Assembly (NCBI RefSeq): GCF_004919045.1
Contig: NZ_SWDW01000005.1
Span: 205,728-269,727 of the forward strand
Direction: 5' to 3'
From: Sinomonas albida
GTDB taxonomy: Bacteria; Actinomycetota; Actinomycetes; Actinomycetales; Micrococcaceae
Length of the DNA: 64,000 nucleotides
A program made the position numbers and the translations under genes. Under the pieces are notes generated by a model that saw nothing but the letters and a program-made list of their open reading frames with translations, did no database searches and was not told where the DNA came from. Shown piece after piece: positions 17,221 to 24,717 of this stretch. Each line of letters starts with the position of its first letter. Within the stretch, counting starts at the first letter, position 1.

Positions 17221-17531
17221 CCACCGCAGCGCAGATCACCGTCGAGGCCGTGCTCGCGGGAGCCGCCACCCTCATCGTCGCCTACGCCGGGGTCGGCGCC
17301 CTCTGGGCGCGCGCCCCGCTCGCGAAGCTCCACTTCCTGGCTCCGGTCACCACCCTCGCGGTGCCGCTCTTCTGCATCGCCGCCGTGGTGCACTTCGGCA
17401 TCTCGCTCGGCAGCGCGACGGTGGTCCTCATCGCGATTGTCGTGGCCGCGAGCGGTTCACCGGTCACCACGGCGATCGGCCGCACACTCGCCGAGGAGAA
17501 CGGCGTCGACGTCGGGAGGTCGCCCGAATGA
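17217..17531 (+). CDS. mrpG: Cation/proton antiporter subunit G (MrpG/MbhC type)
   Basis: 104 residues and three helices, with KLHFLAPVTTLAVPLFCIAAV matching the RLH...T.G.P conserved core of MnhG_PhaG (PF03334), and a third helix followed by SPVTTAIGRT. It starts at ATG 17217, overlapping the mrpF stop, and its stop overlaps the next start (ATGA). Confidence 0.85.
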   Translation: MTTAAQITVEAVLAGAATLIVAYAGVGALWARAPLAKLHFLAPVTTLAVPLFCIAAVVHFGISLGSATVVLIAIVVAASGSPVTTAIGRTLAEENGVDVGRSPE

Positions 17532-17833
17532 ACGAAACCGTCCTCACCAACCTCGTGGTCGCTGCCGCGCTGACCCTCGTCCTCGTGGGGGCAGGCGCGG
17601 TCGTCTTCACCCGGAATCCGGCGAAGCAGGCCGTGGTCCTCTCGGTCTACGGCATCCTGCTGACTGTCCTCTTCGTCGCGCTGGGGGCCCCGGACGTCGC
17701 CCTGAGCCAGGTGGCCATCGGCACCGCCGTCGTCCCTCTCATCGTCGTGCTCTCGATCCGCAAGGTCGGCAGCATCGGCTCGGAGCGGGCCCGCGCCCGC
17801 TCGGAGGCCAAGGCCTCGGACGGCGACCCATGA
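17528..17833 (+). CDS. DUF4040 subunit (MbhD-like, equivalent to a part of MrpA)
   Basis: 101 residues with three helices: LVVAAALTLVLVGAGAVVF, AVVLSVYGILLTVLFVALG and VALSQVAIGTAVVPLIVVLS. The central LGAPDVALSQVAIGTAVVP is the DUF4040/MbhD signature; in Mrp antiporters this segment is fused in the C-terminal part of MrpA. Here it is free-standing, as in archaeal Mbh hydrogenase complexes. It overlaps both neighbours by 4 bases. Confidence 0.83.
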   Translation: MNETVLTNLVVAAALTLVLVGAGAVVFTRNPAKQAVVLSVYGILLTVLFVALGAPDVALSQVAIGTAVVPLIVVLSIRKVGSIGSERARARSEAKASDGDP

Positions 17834-18606
17834 CCCGGCGTCTCCGGCTCATCCTCCTCGGCGTGGGGCTTGCGGTGCTCGGCACGCTGCTGGTCGTCGC
17901 GCTGCCCCAGCTTCCACGCTTCGGCGGGGACGCCCATCCGTACCGCGACCTGGCGGTCGTCGCGACCTTCCAGCACGCCACGGCCAACGCCGTCTCGAGC
18001 ATCAACTTCGACCAGCGCGGCTTCGACACGTTCGGCGAGGAGACCATCCTGTTCTGTGCCGTGGTGGGCGTCGCCGCGCTGCTGCGGCCGGTTCACCGCG
18101 AACGACGGCGGGAGGTCGCCAGCGGCGGTCGGGTCCTGGAGTCGACGAGCCTCCTCGTGTACGTGCTGTTCCCGGTGACGCTCGTCCTCGGCGCCGATGT
18201 CGTGGCCCACGGCGCCATCACGCCGGGCGGCGGGTTCCAGGGAGGCGTGGTGCTCTCGACGGGGATCCACCTGCTGTACGTGGGCGGCCGCTATCGGCTC
18301 CTGCAGCGGCTGCGGCCGCTCGCGTGGTTCGAGCAGGGGGAGGCGCTCGGCGTCGTGCTGTTCGGGGCGCTCGGGCTCGCGGCCGCCGCGTTCGGCGCGG
18401 CGCTCTTCGCGAACGTTGTCCCGCAGGGGACGCTGAGCGATTTCGTCTCGGCCGGAACGGTGCCGCTCTTCAACATGGCAGTGGGCCTCACGGTCGGGAG
18501 CAGCATCGTGGTGCTCCTGGCCAGCTTCCTCGACCAGACGCTCGCGATCCGGGCCGATCAGGGCGGCGCGGGTCCGTCGGACGGCGTGCGCGAGGGGGCA
18601 GCATGA
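17830..18606 (+). CDS. mrpB: MbhE-MrpB fused antiporter subunit
   Basis: 258 residues. Residues 1-80 contain a membrane helix and [21 protein letters not shown], the pattern of the MbhE/MrpA C-terminal segment. Residues about 90-245 are an MnhB domain (PF04039) with [19 protein letters not shown], the family's GHxxPGGGFxGG motif, and four helices. The protein thus joins two subunits that are separate in Mbh. The start at ATG 17830 and the stop both overlap neighbours. Confidence 0.85.
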   Translation: MTRRLRLILLGVGLAVLGTLLVVALPQLPRFGGDAHPYRDLAVVATFQHATANAVSSINFDQRGFDTFGEETILFCAVVGVAALLRPVHRERRREVASGGRVLESTSLLVYVLFPVTLVLGADVVAHGAITPGGGFQGGVVLSTGIHLLYVGGRYRLLQRLRPLAWFEQGEALGVVLFGALGLAAAAFGAALFANVVPQGTLSDFVSAGTVPLFNMAVGLTVGSSIVVLLASFLDQTLAIRADQGGAGPSDGVREGAA

Positions 18607-18950
18607 CCGTCTACGCGTACTTCGTGGCCGCGGCCATCATGCTCATCGGCATTCTCGGCATCGCCACGAGCAAGAACCTCGTGCACGCCGTCGTGTGCCT
18701 CTCGGTGGCGCAGTCGAGCACTTATGTGCTCCTCATTGCGGTCGGCTTCCAATACGGAGGGGTTGCGCCGATCTTCGGGTCCGGGGTGGACCAGAAGACG
18801 CCTGTGGTCGATCCGGTGGTCCAGGCGCTCACGCTCACCGACATCGTCGTCTCTGCTGCCGTGACCTCGATGCTGCTAGCCCTCGTCATCCAGATGGCCA
18901 AGCGGCGCCGGGCCATCAACCCCGACGACCTCGGTCCGCTCGAGGGCTGA
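18603..18950 (+). CDS. mrpC: Cation/proton antiporter subunit C (MrpC, NuoK-like)
   Basis: 115 residues and three helices. The order [51 protein letters not shown] fits MnhC/NuoK; DPxxQALxLTxIVI is the signature, with Asp in VVDPVVQAL. MrpC is homologous to the NuoK proton-channel subunit of complex I. It overlaps mrpB by 4 bases and ends 2 bases before mrpD. Confidence 0.88.
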   Translation: MTVYAYFVAAAIMLIGILGIATSKNLVHAVVCLSVAQSSTYVLLIAVGFQYGGVAPIFGSGVDQKTPVVDPVVQALTLTDIVVSAAVTSMLLALVIQMAKRRRAINPDDLGPLEG

Positions 18951-18952
18951 TC

Positions 18953-20776
18953 ATGACGTCAGACGCAGCAGCTCCGCTCATGCCCGCGGTGGTCATCGGC
19001 CTCATCCTCGTCGCGTGCGTGGTCATGTCGCTGGGCCGCGTGCTTCCGCGGCGCTTCGGCAGCCTGCTCTCGGGCGGCGCGGCGATCGCGGCGGCGGGCA
19101 TCGAGGCCGCGATGCTCGTGCCCGCGTCGCAGACGAGGCTCGTCTACTGGATGGGCGGCTGGGCCGCCCGCGACGGCCGGACGGTCGGCATCGCGTTGGT
19201 CGGCGACCAGCTGAGCATCGGGATCGCCCTCCTCGCCGCCGTGCTCATGGTCGCAGCGCTCGTGTTCTCGTGGCGGTATTTCGAGTCGGACAGCACGCAC
19301 TATCAGGGCCTCATGGTGCTCTTCCTCGCCGGGATGACGGGATTCGCGTTCGCGGGGGACGTCTTCACGATGTTCGTCTTCTTCGAGCTCATGGGCGTCG
19401 CGGCCTACGCTCTGACCGGCCTCAAGAGCGAGGATCCCTCGGCCGTCCACGGCGCGATCAACTTCGGGATCGTGAACTCTCTTGCCGCCTACTTCTCGCT
19501 CATGGGCGTGGCCATGCTGTACGCCCACACAGGCAGCCTGAATCTCGCGGCCCTCTCACTCGAGCTCGCCGGCGACCGGAGCTTCCTGGTGCCCGTGGCG
19601 TTCATCCTCCTGTGCACAGGATTCCTCGTGAAGGGCGCCGTGGTGCCGTTCCACTTCTGGCTCGACGACGCGCACGCCGTGGCGCCCTCGCCGGTCTGCG
19701 TGCTGTTCTCCGGCGTCATGGTCGAGCTCGGGTTCTACGGCGTTGCGCGGGTCTACTGGGCGGTGTTCAGTGCTTCCGGGGTGGCGGGCCCGGCGCTGAC
19801 GGTGTTCGTGGCGCTCGGGGTGATCACCGCCGTCGTCGGCACCGTGATGTGCTTCCTGCAGCGGCACCTCAAGCGGCTCCTCGCCTACTCGACGATCGCG
19901 CATATGGGGCTCTTCGTCGTCGTCCTCGGATCCGCCTCCCGCGAGGCCATGGGCGGCGTCGTCCTCTACATCGTGGGCCACGCCGCGGTGAAGGGCGCAC
20001 TGTTCCTCCTGAGCGGGGTGATCCTCGATCGGTACGGGAGCGTCGACGAGTTCAGCCTCCACGGCCGCGGCCGCGACGCCCCGGCCCTCGGGGTGGGCTA
20101 CCTGCTGGCCGGGCTCGCGCTCGCCGGGGCGCCGCCGTTCGGGCTCGGCCTCGGGAAGGCCGTCGCCGAGCATGCGCTCGCCGTCGACGGCGCGCCGTGG
20201 GCGATCGTGCTCTTCGTCGCCGTCTCAGCCGTGACAGCCGGCGCCGTGCTGCGCGTGGGCGCGCGGATCTTCCTCGACGTCGGCTCGCCACCCGAGGGGG
20301 TCGAGGCGGAGGGCATGAGCGGCGACGAGGAGATGATCGAGGTGACCATTGGCCGGCAGAAGGTGCCTCTCTCCATGTCGGCGCCCATCGTAGGGCTCCT
20401 TGCGTGCGGACTCGCGGCCGGCCTGATTCCCGCCCTGGCCTCCGCGGGCGTCCGGGCCGCCGAACGATTCATGGATACCGCCGGCTACGTGAATGCGGCG
20501 CTGAACGGCGCGGGCGGCTATGCGGCGTCGGGGCCCACGCAGGCGTTCTGGGATGCCCCCAGCGCGGGGCTGGGCCTGCTTTCGTCCGCGCTCGCCGTGG
20601 GCTTCGCAGCCGCCGGCCTGCTGCGGCATCGCCTGCCGACCGCAGTTCGGCGCGGCTTCGCGACGCTCGACCCCTCGACGCGTGTCCTGCGGCGCCTCCA
20701 CTCCGGGAAGGTCGGCGACTACGTCGTGTGGATGGTGCTCGGCGTGGCTCTTTCAGGCGTTGCGCTCGTGGTCTAG
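18953..20776 (+). CDS. mrpD: Antiporter-like proton/cation channel subunit D (MrpD/MbhH type)
   Basis: 607 residues and about 14 helices of the proton-conducting transporter family (PF00361). The functional Glu is in [16 protein letters not shown], the channel Lys in [15 protein letters not shown], and the [13 protein letters not shown] loop follows. [16 protein letters not shown] is the second conserved charged segment. In Mrp systems MrpD pairs with MrpA as a proton pathway; here it is the only large antiporter-like subunit. Last gene of the module. Confidence 0.9.
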   Translation: MTSDAAAPLMPAVVIGLILVACVVMSLGRVLPRRFGSLLSGGAAIAAAGIEAAMLVPASQTRLVYWMGGWAARDGRTVGIALVGDQLSIGIALLAAVLMVAALVFSWRYFESDSTHYQGLMVLFLAGMTGFAFAGDVFTMFVFFELMGVAAYALTGLKSEDPSAVHGAINFGIVNSLAAYFSLMGVAMLYAHTGSLNLAALSLELAGDRSFLVPVAFILLCTGFLVKGAVVPFHFWLDDAHAVAPSPVCVLFSGVMVELGFYGVARVYWAVFSASGVAGPALTVFVALGVITAVVGTVMCFLQRHLKRLLAYSTIAHMGLFVVVLGSASREAMGGVVLYIVGHAAVKGALFLLSGVILDRYGSVDEFSLHGRGRDAPALGVGYLLAGLALAGAPPFGLGLGKAVAEHALAVDGAPWAIVLFVAVSAVTAGAVLRVGARIFLDVGSPPEGVEAEGMSGDEEMIEVTIGRQKVPLSMSAPIVGLLACGLAAGLIPALASAGVRAAERFMDTAGYVNAALNGAGGYAASGPTQAFWDAPSAGLGLLSSALAVGFAAAGLLRHRLPTAVRRGFATLDPSTRVLRRLHSGKVGDYVVWMVLGVALSGVALVV

Positions 20777-20891
20777 CACGACGGACGACGGCGGCCGGCT
20801 GGCACCGCGTGCACGGCGCCTCGGGCTCGGGAGCCGACCCGCCACGGCCGCCGGTTCGCGCTGCGTCGTGACGCTGCGAGCGTCGGGCTCG

Positions 20892-20897
20892 TAGCAT
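20892..20897 (+). promoter_or_regulatory. -10 box (TAGCAT) of the hypothetical gene at 20930
   Basis: TAGCAT fits the TANNNT -10 pattern used throughout the window and would give a leader of about 26 bases before GTG 20930. Confidence 0.4.
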
Positions 20898-20929
20898 GAA
20901 TTCAGCACCGCCTCGTTTGAGGAGACCAC

Positions 20930-21409
20930 GTGGCAGAACCGGCAGCCGCACTTCCTCCCGGCGACAGGACCTACTCGGAGATCCGTTGGGCCAGCCAGGA
21001 GCTGTACTTCTTCGACGATGTCTACGCGCGGCCGCTCACTGCCCAAGCCGGGTGGGGGATCGCGATCGATGCGGTCGCAGTCTCGCGCGGAACGGCCATC
21101 TCGGTGTGGCGGGGGCCCCGCAATCGGATGGGGCCCTCGACGCCCGTCGATGGGATGTGGGCCCTCATCGAGCGGCCGGATCGTGTTCCCGGGGTGCCGA
21201 GCCTGCCGCAGGCCGTGGACCCTGATGCGGCGGGCTGTGGCGTTCTCCTTCGCGGCGAGGCCCCGGACGGGATCGTGGGCCGCGGGGTCCACGCCCTCGT
21301 GGCGATCCTCGAACTCGCCGAGCCGTTGCTCGGCGGACTGGCCGACGCCGAGCGGGACCGGGCATACCTCCTCGTCAACGCCGCCATCATCCGGGGCATG
21401 CGCGCCTGA
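20930..21409 (+). CDS. Hypothetical protein
   Basis: 159 residues, soluble, with several Trp residues (IRWASQELYFFDD, GMWALIERPD). No family is recognised. GTG 20930 has TGAGGAG 6 bases upstream, which supports the start. It stands alone between the antiporter module and the IS110 insertion. Confidence 0.65.
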   Translation: MAEPAAALPPGDRTYSEIRWASQELYFFDDVYARPLTAQAGWGIAIDAVAVSRGTAISVWRGPRNRMGPSTPVDGMWALIERPDRVPGVPSLPQAVDPDAAGCGVLLRGEAPDGIVGRGVHALVAILELAEPLLGGLADAERDRAYLLVNAAIIRGMRA

Positions 21410-21496
21410 GATTCGTAGCTACTGACGGGTAGCGATAATCGTTGGACAGGTCTAATGTGAGACCCATCACTTATTTCAAGTCGATGGGGGAAGTAC

Positions 21497-21753
21497 ATGG
21501 ATGAGCGGCTCATGCGGGAGCTGGCGTGGCAGATTACCGGGATTCGCCGGCCGTCGCAGTGTAGCGACGAAGTCTTTGCCACGACACTCGAGCGGGTGGC
21601 TGTGTTTGCGGCGGCCGAGGGCCGGATGCCTGAGCATGACGCTACAGGTGCCCTCGAGGCGCGGCTCGGACGGTGGCTCGAGGCTCAGCGCGCCGATGCC
21701 CGCCGCGGCACGCTGTGCGAGTCGCGTCGGCAGATGATTCTCAATGGCGTTTG
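21497..21753 (+). pseudogene. Helicase-associated-domain gene, 5' part, cut by IS110
   Basis: ATG 21497 behind GGGGGAAG opens a frame whose residues 1-83 match a helicase-associated domain (PF03457): an ERVAVFAAAEGRMPEH helix, LGRWLEAQRADARRG and ESRRQM. The expected ending, a short helix closing in a PGW-like motif, is missing. The frame runs into the IS110 transposase end and stops at 21793 in element DNA. A possible remainder is at 23121-23180. These small domains are frequent in Micrococcaceae and their role outside helicases is unknown. Confidence 0.65.
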
Positions 21754-22956
21754 TCAAGCCGGTAGCGGTGCCGCTAGACCTCGCTGGTCGTAGGTGGTGC
21801 CGTCTCGCAGCAGGGCCCAGATGACGTTGATGCGGCGTCGGGCGAGGGCGAGGATGGCCTGCTTGTGGCTCTTCCCCTCTGCGCGCTTGCGAGAGTAGTA
21901 CGACTTGGAGACGGGGCAGTGCATGGCCGCGGTCTGCGCGGAGAGGTAGCAGGCGCGCAGGAGCCTGCGGTCGTAGCGTTTCGGCCGATGATGGTTCCCT
22001 GTGATTCGTCCGGAGTCTCGGGGCACTGGCGCGACTCCGGCGACCCCCGCGAGCCTTCCTGCGCTTTCGTAGTTGGTGATCGTCCCACCGGTGACGGCAA
22101 CGAACTCGGCTGCCAGGAGAGGCCCGAAGCCGGGGATGCTCAGGAGGATCTCGGCGTGCTCGTGCTCGCGAAATCGGGCCTCGATCAGCCGCTCGGTCTC
22201 CTCGATCTCGCCAGTGAGGCGGAGGATCTCGGCGGCGAGCCTTTCGACGAGCATCGCCGCGGTCTTCTGCCCGTTGACGGTGGTGTGCTGGCGGTTCGCT
22301 GCTTCGATTGCGGCCTCTGCGATGGCTGCGGGGCTGTAGGTGCCCTGTTTGCGCAGCCAGGCGGTGATGCGCGAGGCGCCAGCGCGGCGGATCCCATCGG
22401 GAGTCTGGTACTTCGTGAGCAGAACCAGAGCGCCCTTGCGCTGGGAGTAGTCGAAGGCAGCCTCCAGCGCCGGGAAGTACTCCAGCAGGGTGGCCCGAAG
22501 CCGGTTGAAGGCTCTGGTGCGGTCGCAGACGAGATCGGTCCTGTGTGCCGAGAGCAGGCGGAGATCGGTCGCGATCTCGTCTCCGCTGCGGATGGGCTGG
22601 AGGTCGCGGCGTATCCTCGCCTGGTCGGCGATGATGCCCGCGTCCTTGGCATCGGTCTTCCCATCGCCCCTGTAGGTCCGGGAGGCGTGATGGACCGTCC
22701 GGCCAGAGATGTAGAGGACTGGCTGGCCGTTGTCCACAAGCACGCTGATCATCAGCGCCGCCCCGCCCTGGTTCAGGTCCGTCGCCCACAAGACCTCGTC
22801 CCCGTCGGCAGCAGAGAGGACGTCGGCGACCAAGGCCAGCAGCTCGCTCTCGTCGTTGGCGATCCGGCGGGACAGCACCCGCTTGCCGTCTTCGCCGATC
22901 GCCACGCAGTGGTGATGGGTCTTGCCGGCATCGATCCCTGCCCACAGTCGTGGCAC
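21754..22956 (-). CDS. IS110-family transposase (DEDD recombinase)
   Basis: 400 residues from GTG 22956, with GGAGG just upstream. The N-terminal DEDD_Tnp_IS110 domain (PF01548) has LWAGIDAGKTHHHCVAI with the first catalytic Asp and GDGKTDAKDAGIIAD with the later Asp pair. The C-terminal Transposase_20 domain (PF02371) has LLSIPGFGPLLAAEFVAVTG and the Ser region AGVAGVAPVPRDSG. IS110 transposases are RNA-guided recombinases using a bridge RNA. Full length with all visible motifs, so potentially active. It is transcribed against the gene it interrupts. Confidence 0.93.
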   Translation of the reverse strand: MPRLWAGIDAGKTHHHCVAIGEDGKRVLSRRIANDESELLALVADVLSAADGDEVLWATDLNQGGAALMISVLVDNGQPVLYISGRTVHHASRTYRGDGKTDAKDAGIIADQARIRRDLQPIRSGDEIATDLRLLSAHRTDLVCDRTRAFNRLRATLLEYFPALEAAFDYSQRKGALVLLTKYQTPDGIRRAGASRITAWLRKQGTYSPAAIAEAAIEAANRQHTTVNGQKTAAMLVERLAAEILRLTGEIEETERLIEARFREHEHAEILLSIPGFGPLLAAEFVAVTGGTITNYESAGRLAGVAGVAPVPRDSGRITGNHHRPKRYDRRLLRACYLSAQTAAMHCPVSKSYYSRKRAEGKSHKQAILALARRRINVIWALLRDGTTYDQRGLAAPLPA

Positions 22957-23120
22957 GGGCACCTCCTCATTTTGTTCGAACGCGTCCCCCACCCCGCAGC
23001 CGACCACGCCGTCGTGTCCTTACACAGCGATGAAATCGCACATCTCAATTAGCGGTCGAGTCGTTGCCGGACACCGGGCGGCCAATCATCTCAAGCCATG
23101 GGAGCAGCAGATCGATCACA
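22957..23120 (-). ncRNA. Possible bridge-RNA region of the IS110 element
   Basis: This ~165-base non-coding end lies directly upstream of the transposase start. In IS110-group elements such as IS621 that end encodes the bridge RNA that pairs with donor and target DNA. I infer the RNA from position only; I have not folded it or identified the target loops. Confidence 0.35.
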
Positions 23121-23180
23121 GCCATACCCGACATCCTGGGGTGGTCGGAAGCCTACGGCCGCCCCCGATCCACGCTCTAA
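23121..23180 (+). pseudogene. Possible 3' remnant of the IS110-interrupted helicase-associated gene
   Basis: One frame reads AIPDILGWSEAYGRPRSTL followed by TAA 23178-23180. The position and the GW motif fit the missing end of the helicase-associated domain whose 5' part stops at the left side of the element. The match is short, so this is tentative. Confidence 0.35.
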
Positions 23181-23252
23181 TAACGTAAGGATCGATCAGG
23201 CCATCGGTGCCGGGTGGGCGTTCGACGCGATCGGCGCCGGGTCCTGAGGCAC

Positions 23253-23286
23253 GGCGCAGCCCGGGGCCGGAGCCCCGGGCTGCGCC
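23253..23286 (-). terminator. 15-bp hairpin terminator of the EAL gene
   Basis: Bases 23253-23267 and 23272-23286 are a perfect 15-bp GC-rich stem with a 4-base loop, located 34 bases past the end of the EAL gene. Confidence 0.7.
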
Positions 23287-23319
23287 GACTGGCCGCGGCC
23301 ACGGTCCGGCTGCGCTGGG

Positions 23320-24600
23320 CTATTCGCGGCTCCAGTCAGCGAGGAGCGCGGTCATAGCGGGTGCCGCGAGCGGGCGGCTGAAGTGGAAGCCCTGACCCAT
23401 CGAGGCGCCTAGACGCGAGAGCTCCCGGGCCTGGCCCGGCGTCTCGACGCCCTCGAAGACGGCCCCGAGCTCCAAGGCATCGACCATGTCCAAAATCGCG
23501 CGGATGAAGCGTTGCTCGCGCGGATCTCCCGCGACGTCTCCCAGCAGCGTGCGGTCGATTTTGACCAGCGCGGCCGGGAGGCGGCGGAGGTAGCCGATCG
23601 AGGAGTAGCCAGTGCCGAAGTCGTCGATGTGCAGGCCCACCCCGAGCACCCGGAGCTGCTCGAAGACCCTCTCGTCTTGCTCGGCTCCGGTCACGAAGGA
23701 CTCCTCGGTGAGCTCCAAGGCCAGGCTGCCCGGATCTGCGCCGGTGGAGGCGAGCAGGTCCCGGACGTGCCCGGAGTCTACGAGGGAGCGGAGCTGGTCG
23801 GCGCTCGCGTTCACGGACAGGATGAACCCCGGATCGATCTGCCGCGCGTTTCGCCAGCGGCCCAGCTGGGTCAGTGCGGTCTCGAGGACGAGCCGGCCGA
23901 GCTCTCCCGCGGCTCCGATTTCGTGGGCGAGAGGCACGAAGTCCAAGGGTGGGATCGCGCCGAGCGACGGGTGCTGCCAGCGGGCGAGCACCTCGGTCCC
24001 GATGATCTTCCCCGACTGCAGGCCAATGATCGGCTGGTAGACCACGCCGATGCGGCCGGCCCTCACGGCCTCGGCGAGGTCGTCGCCGAGGGCCGTGCGG
24101 GATGGGCGGGCGTCCGGGACAGCGGTTCCCGTCTGCCGGACGGGGAGCTCGCGGTGCGTGCGGCCTGCCAAGACGGCGACGCCGGCCTGAGCGAGCGCCT
24201 CGTGGGCGCTGGTCCGCGGGTCGAGCTCATGGATCCTCACTTTGACCCGCCCGTCCGGCAAGCCTCCGCCGACCGCAGGAAGCTCGAGGCAGTGCTCGAT
24301 CCTGCGGGCCAAGGCCGCGGCCATCCGAGGGCCCGTCCTCGGGGCGAGGACGGCCAGAAGCCCTTCGCCCACCACCGCGACGCTCCCAGAATGGACGACG
24401 GCGCGCTCAAGCCGCTCGACGGCGGCCGCGGTCAGCTCGTAGGACGAGTCGAGGGCCAGCCGGCCCAAGGGCGGGAGCTCGACGATGAGCAGTGCGGGTG
24501 CGGTGGCACCCTCGCGCGCGGCAGCGGTGGCAGCCTCGTCGATGCGGGGGAGGAGTCCAGACAGGTCAGTCAGGGATTCCTCGCCGGAAGTCCAGTTCAT
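23320..24600 (-). CDS. c-di-GMP phosphodiesterase (degenerate GGDEF + EAL)
   Basis: 426 residues, no membrane segment. Residues about 15-155 look like a decayed GGDEF domain without the signature. Residues about 175-420 are an EAL domain with all usual metal and catalytic positions: Glu203 in TEVLARW (an EVL form), Asn264 in SVNAS, Glu296 in LELTEE, Asp326-Asp327 in HIDDFGTGYSS, Lys347 in VKIDR, Glu383 and Glu386 in FEGVET, and the Gln of MGQGFHFS. It should hydrolyse c-di-GMP to pGpG. It lies 117 bases downstream of a diguanylate cyclase gene on the same strand. Confidence 0.9.
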   Translation of the reverse strand: MNWTSGEESLTDLSGLLPRIDEAATAAAREGATAPALLIVELPPLGRLALDSSYELTAAAVERLERAVVHSGSVAVVGEGLLAVLAPRTGPRMAAALARRIEHCLELPAVGGGLPDGRVKVRIHELDPRTSAHEALAQAGVAVLAGRTHRELPVRQTGTAVPDARPSRTALGDDLAEAVRAGRIGVVYQPIIGLQSGKIIGTEVLARWQHPSLGAIPPLDFVPLAHEIGAAGELGRLVLETALTQLGRWRNARQIDPGFILSVNASADQLRSLVDSGHVRDLLASTGADPGSLALELTEESFVTGAEQDERVFEQLRVLGVGLHIDDFGTGYSSIGYLRRLPAALVKIDRTLLGDVAGDPREQRFIRAILDMVDALELGAVFEGVETPGQARELSRLGASMGQGFHFSRPLAAPAMTALLADWSRE

Positions 24601-24717
24601 GAAGTCCGTTCAGCGAATCAAGCGGGTCGGTTGACAGGGTGCCGTCGGCTGTGGCGAGTGGTCTGCCTCAATGTTCGTACAACGAAGCGAGACTCTGCGG
24701 GTCAAACGCGCCGAGAC

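Larger units (their letters stand above)
21745..23120 (-). mobile_element. IS110-family insertion sequence (ends approximate)
   Basis: A single transposase gene plus about 165 bases of non-coding DNA upstream of it, total about 1.4 kb, the usual IS110 size. IS110 elements lack clear terminal inverted repeats, and none are visible. The ends are inferred from where the interrupted host frame leaves off and may resume. The non-coding end (about 22957-23120) is where IS110 elements are known to encode a bridge RNA. Confidence 0.75.

Noticed and set aside
17437..17830. Longer MrpB frame beginning upstream of 17830
   Set aside because: The extension overlaps the DUF4040 and mrpG genes in another frame; ATG 17830 overlaps the previous stop as in the rest of the operon.
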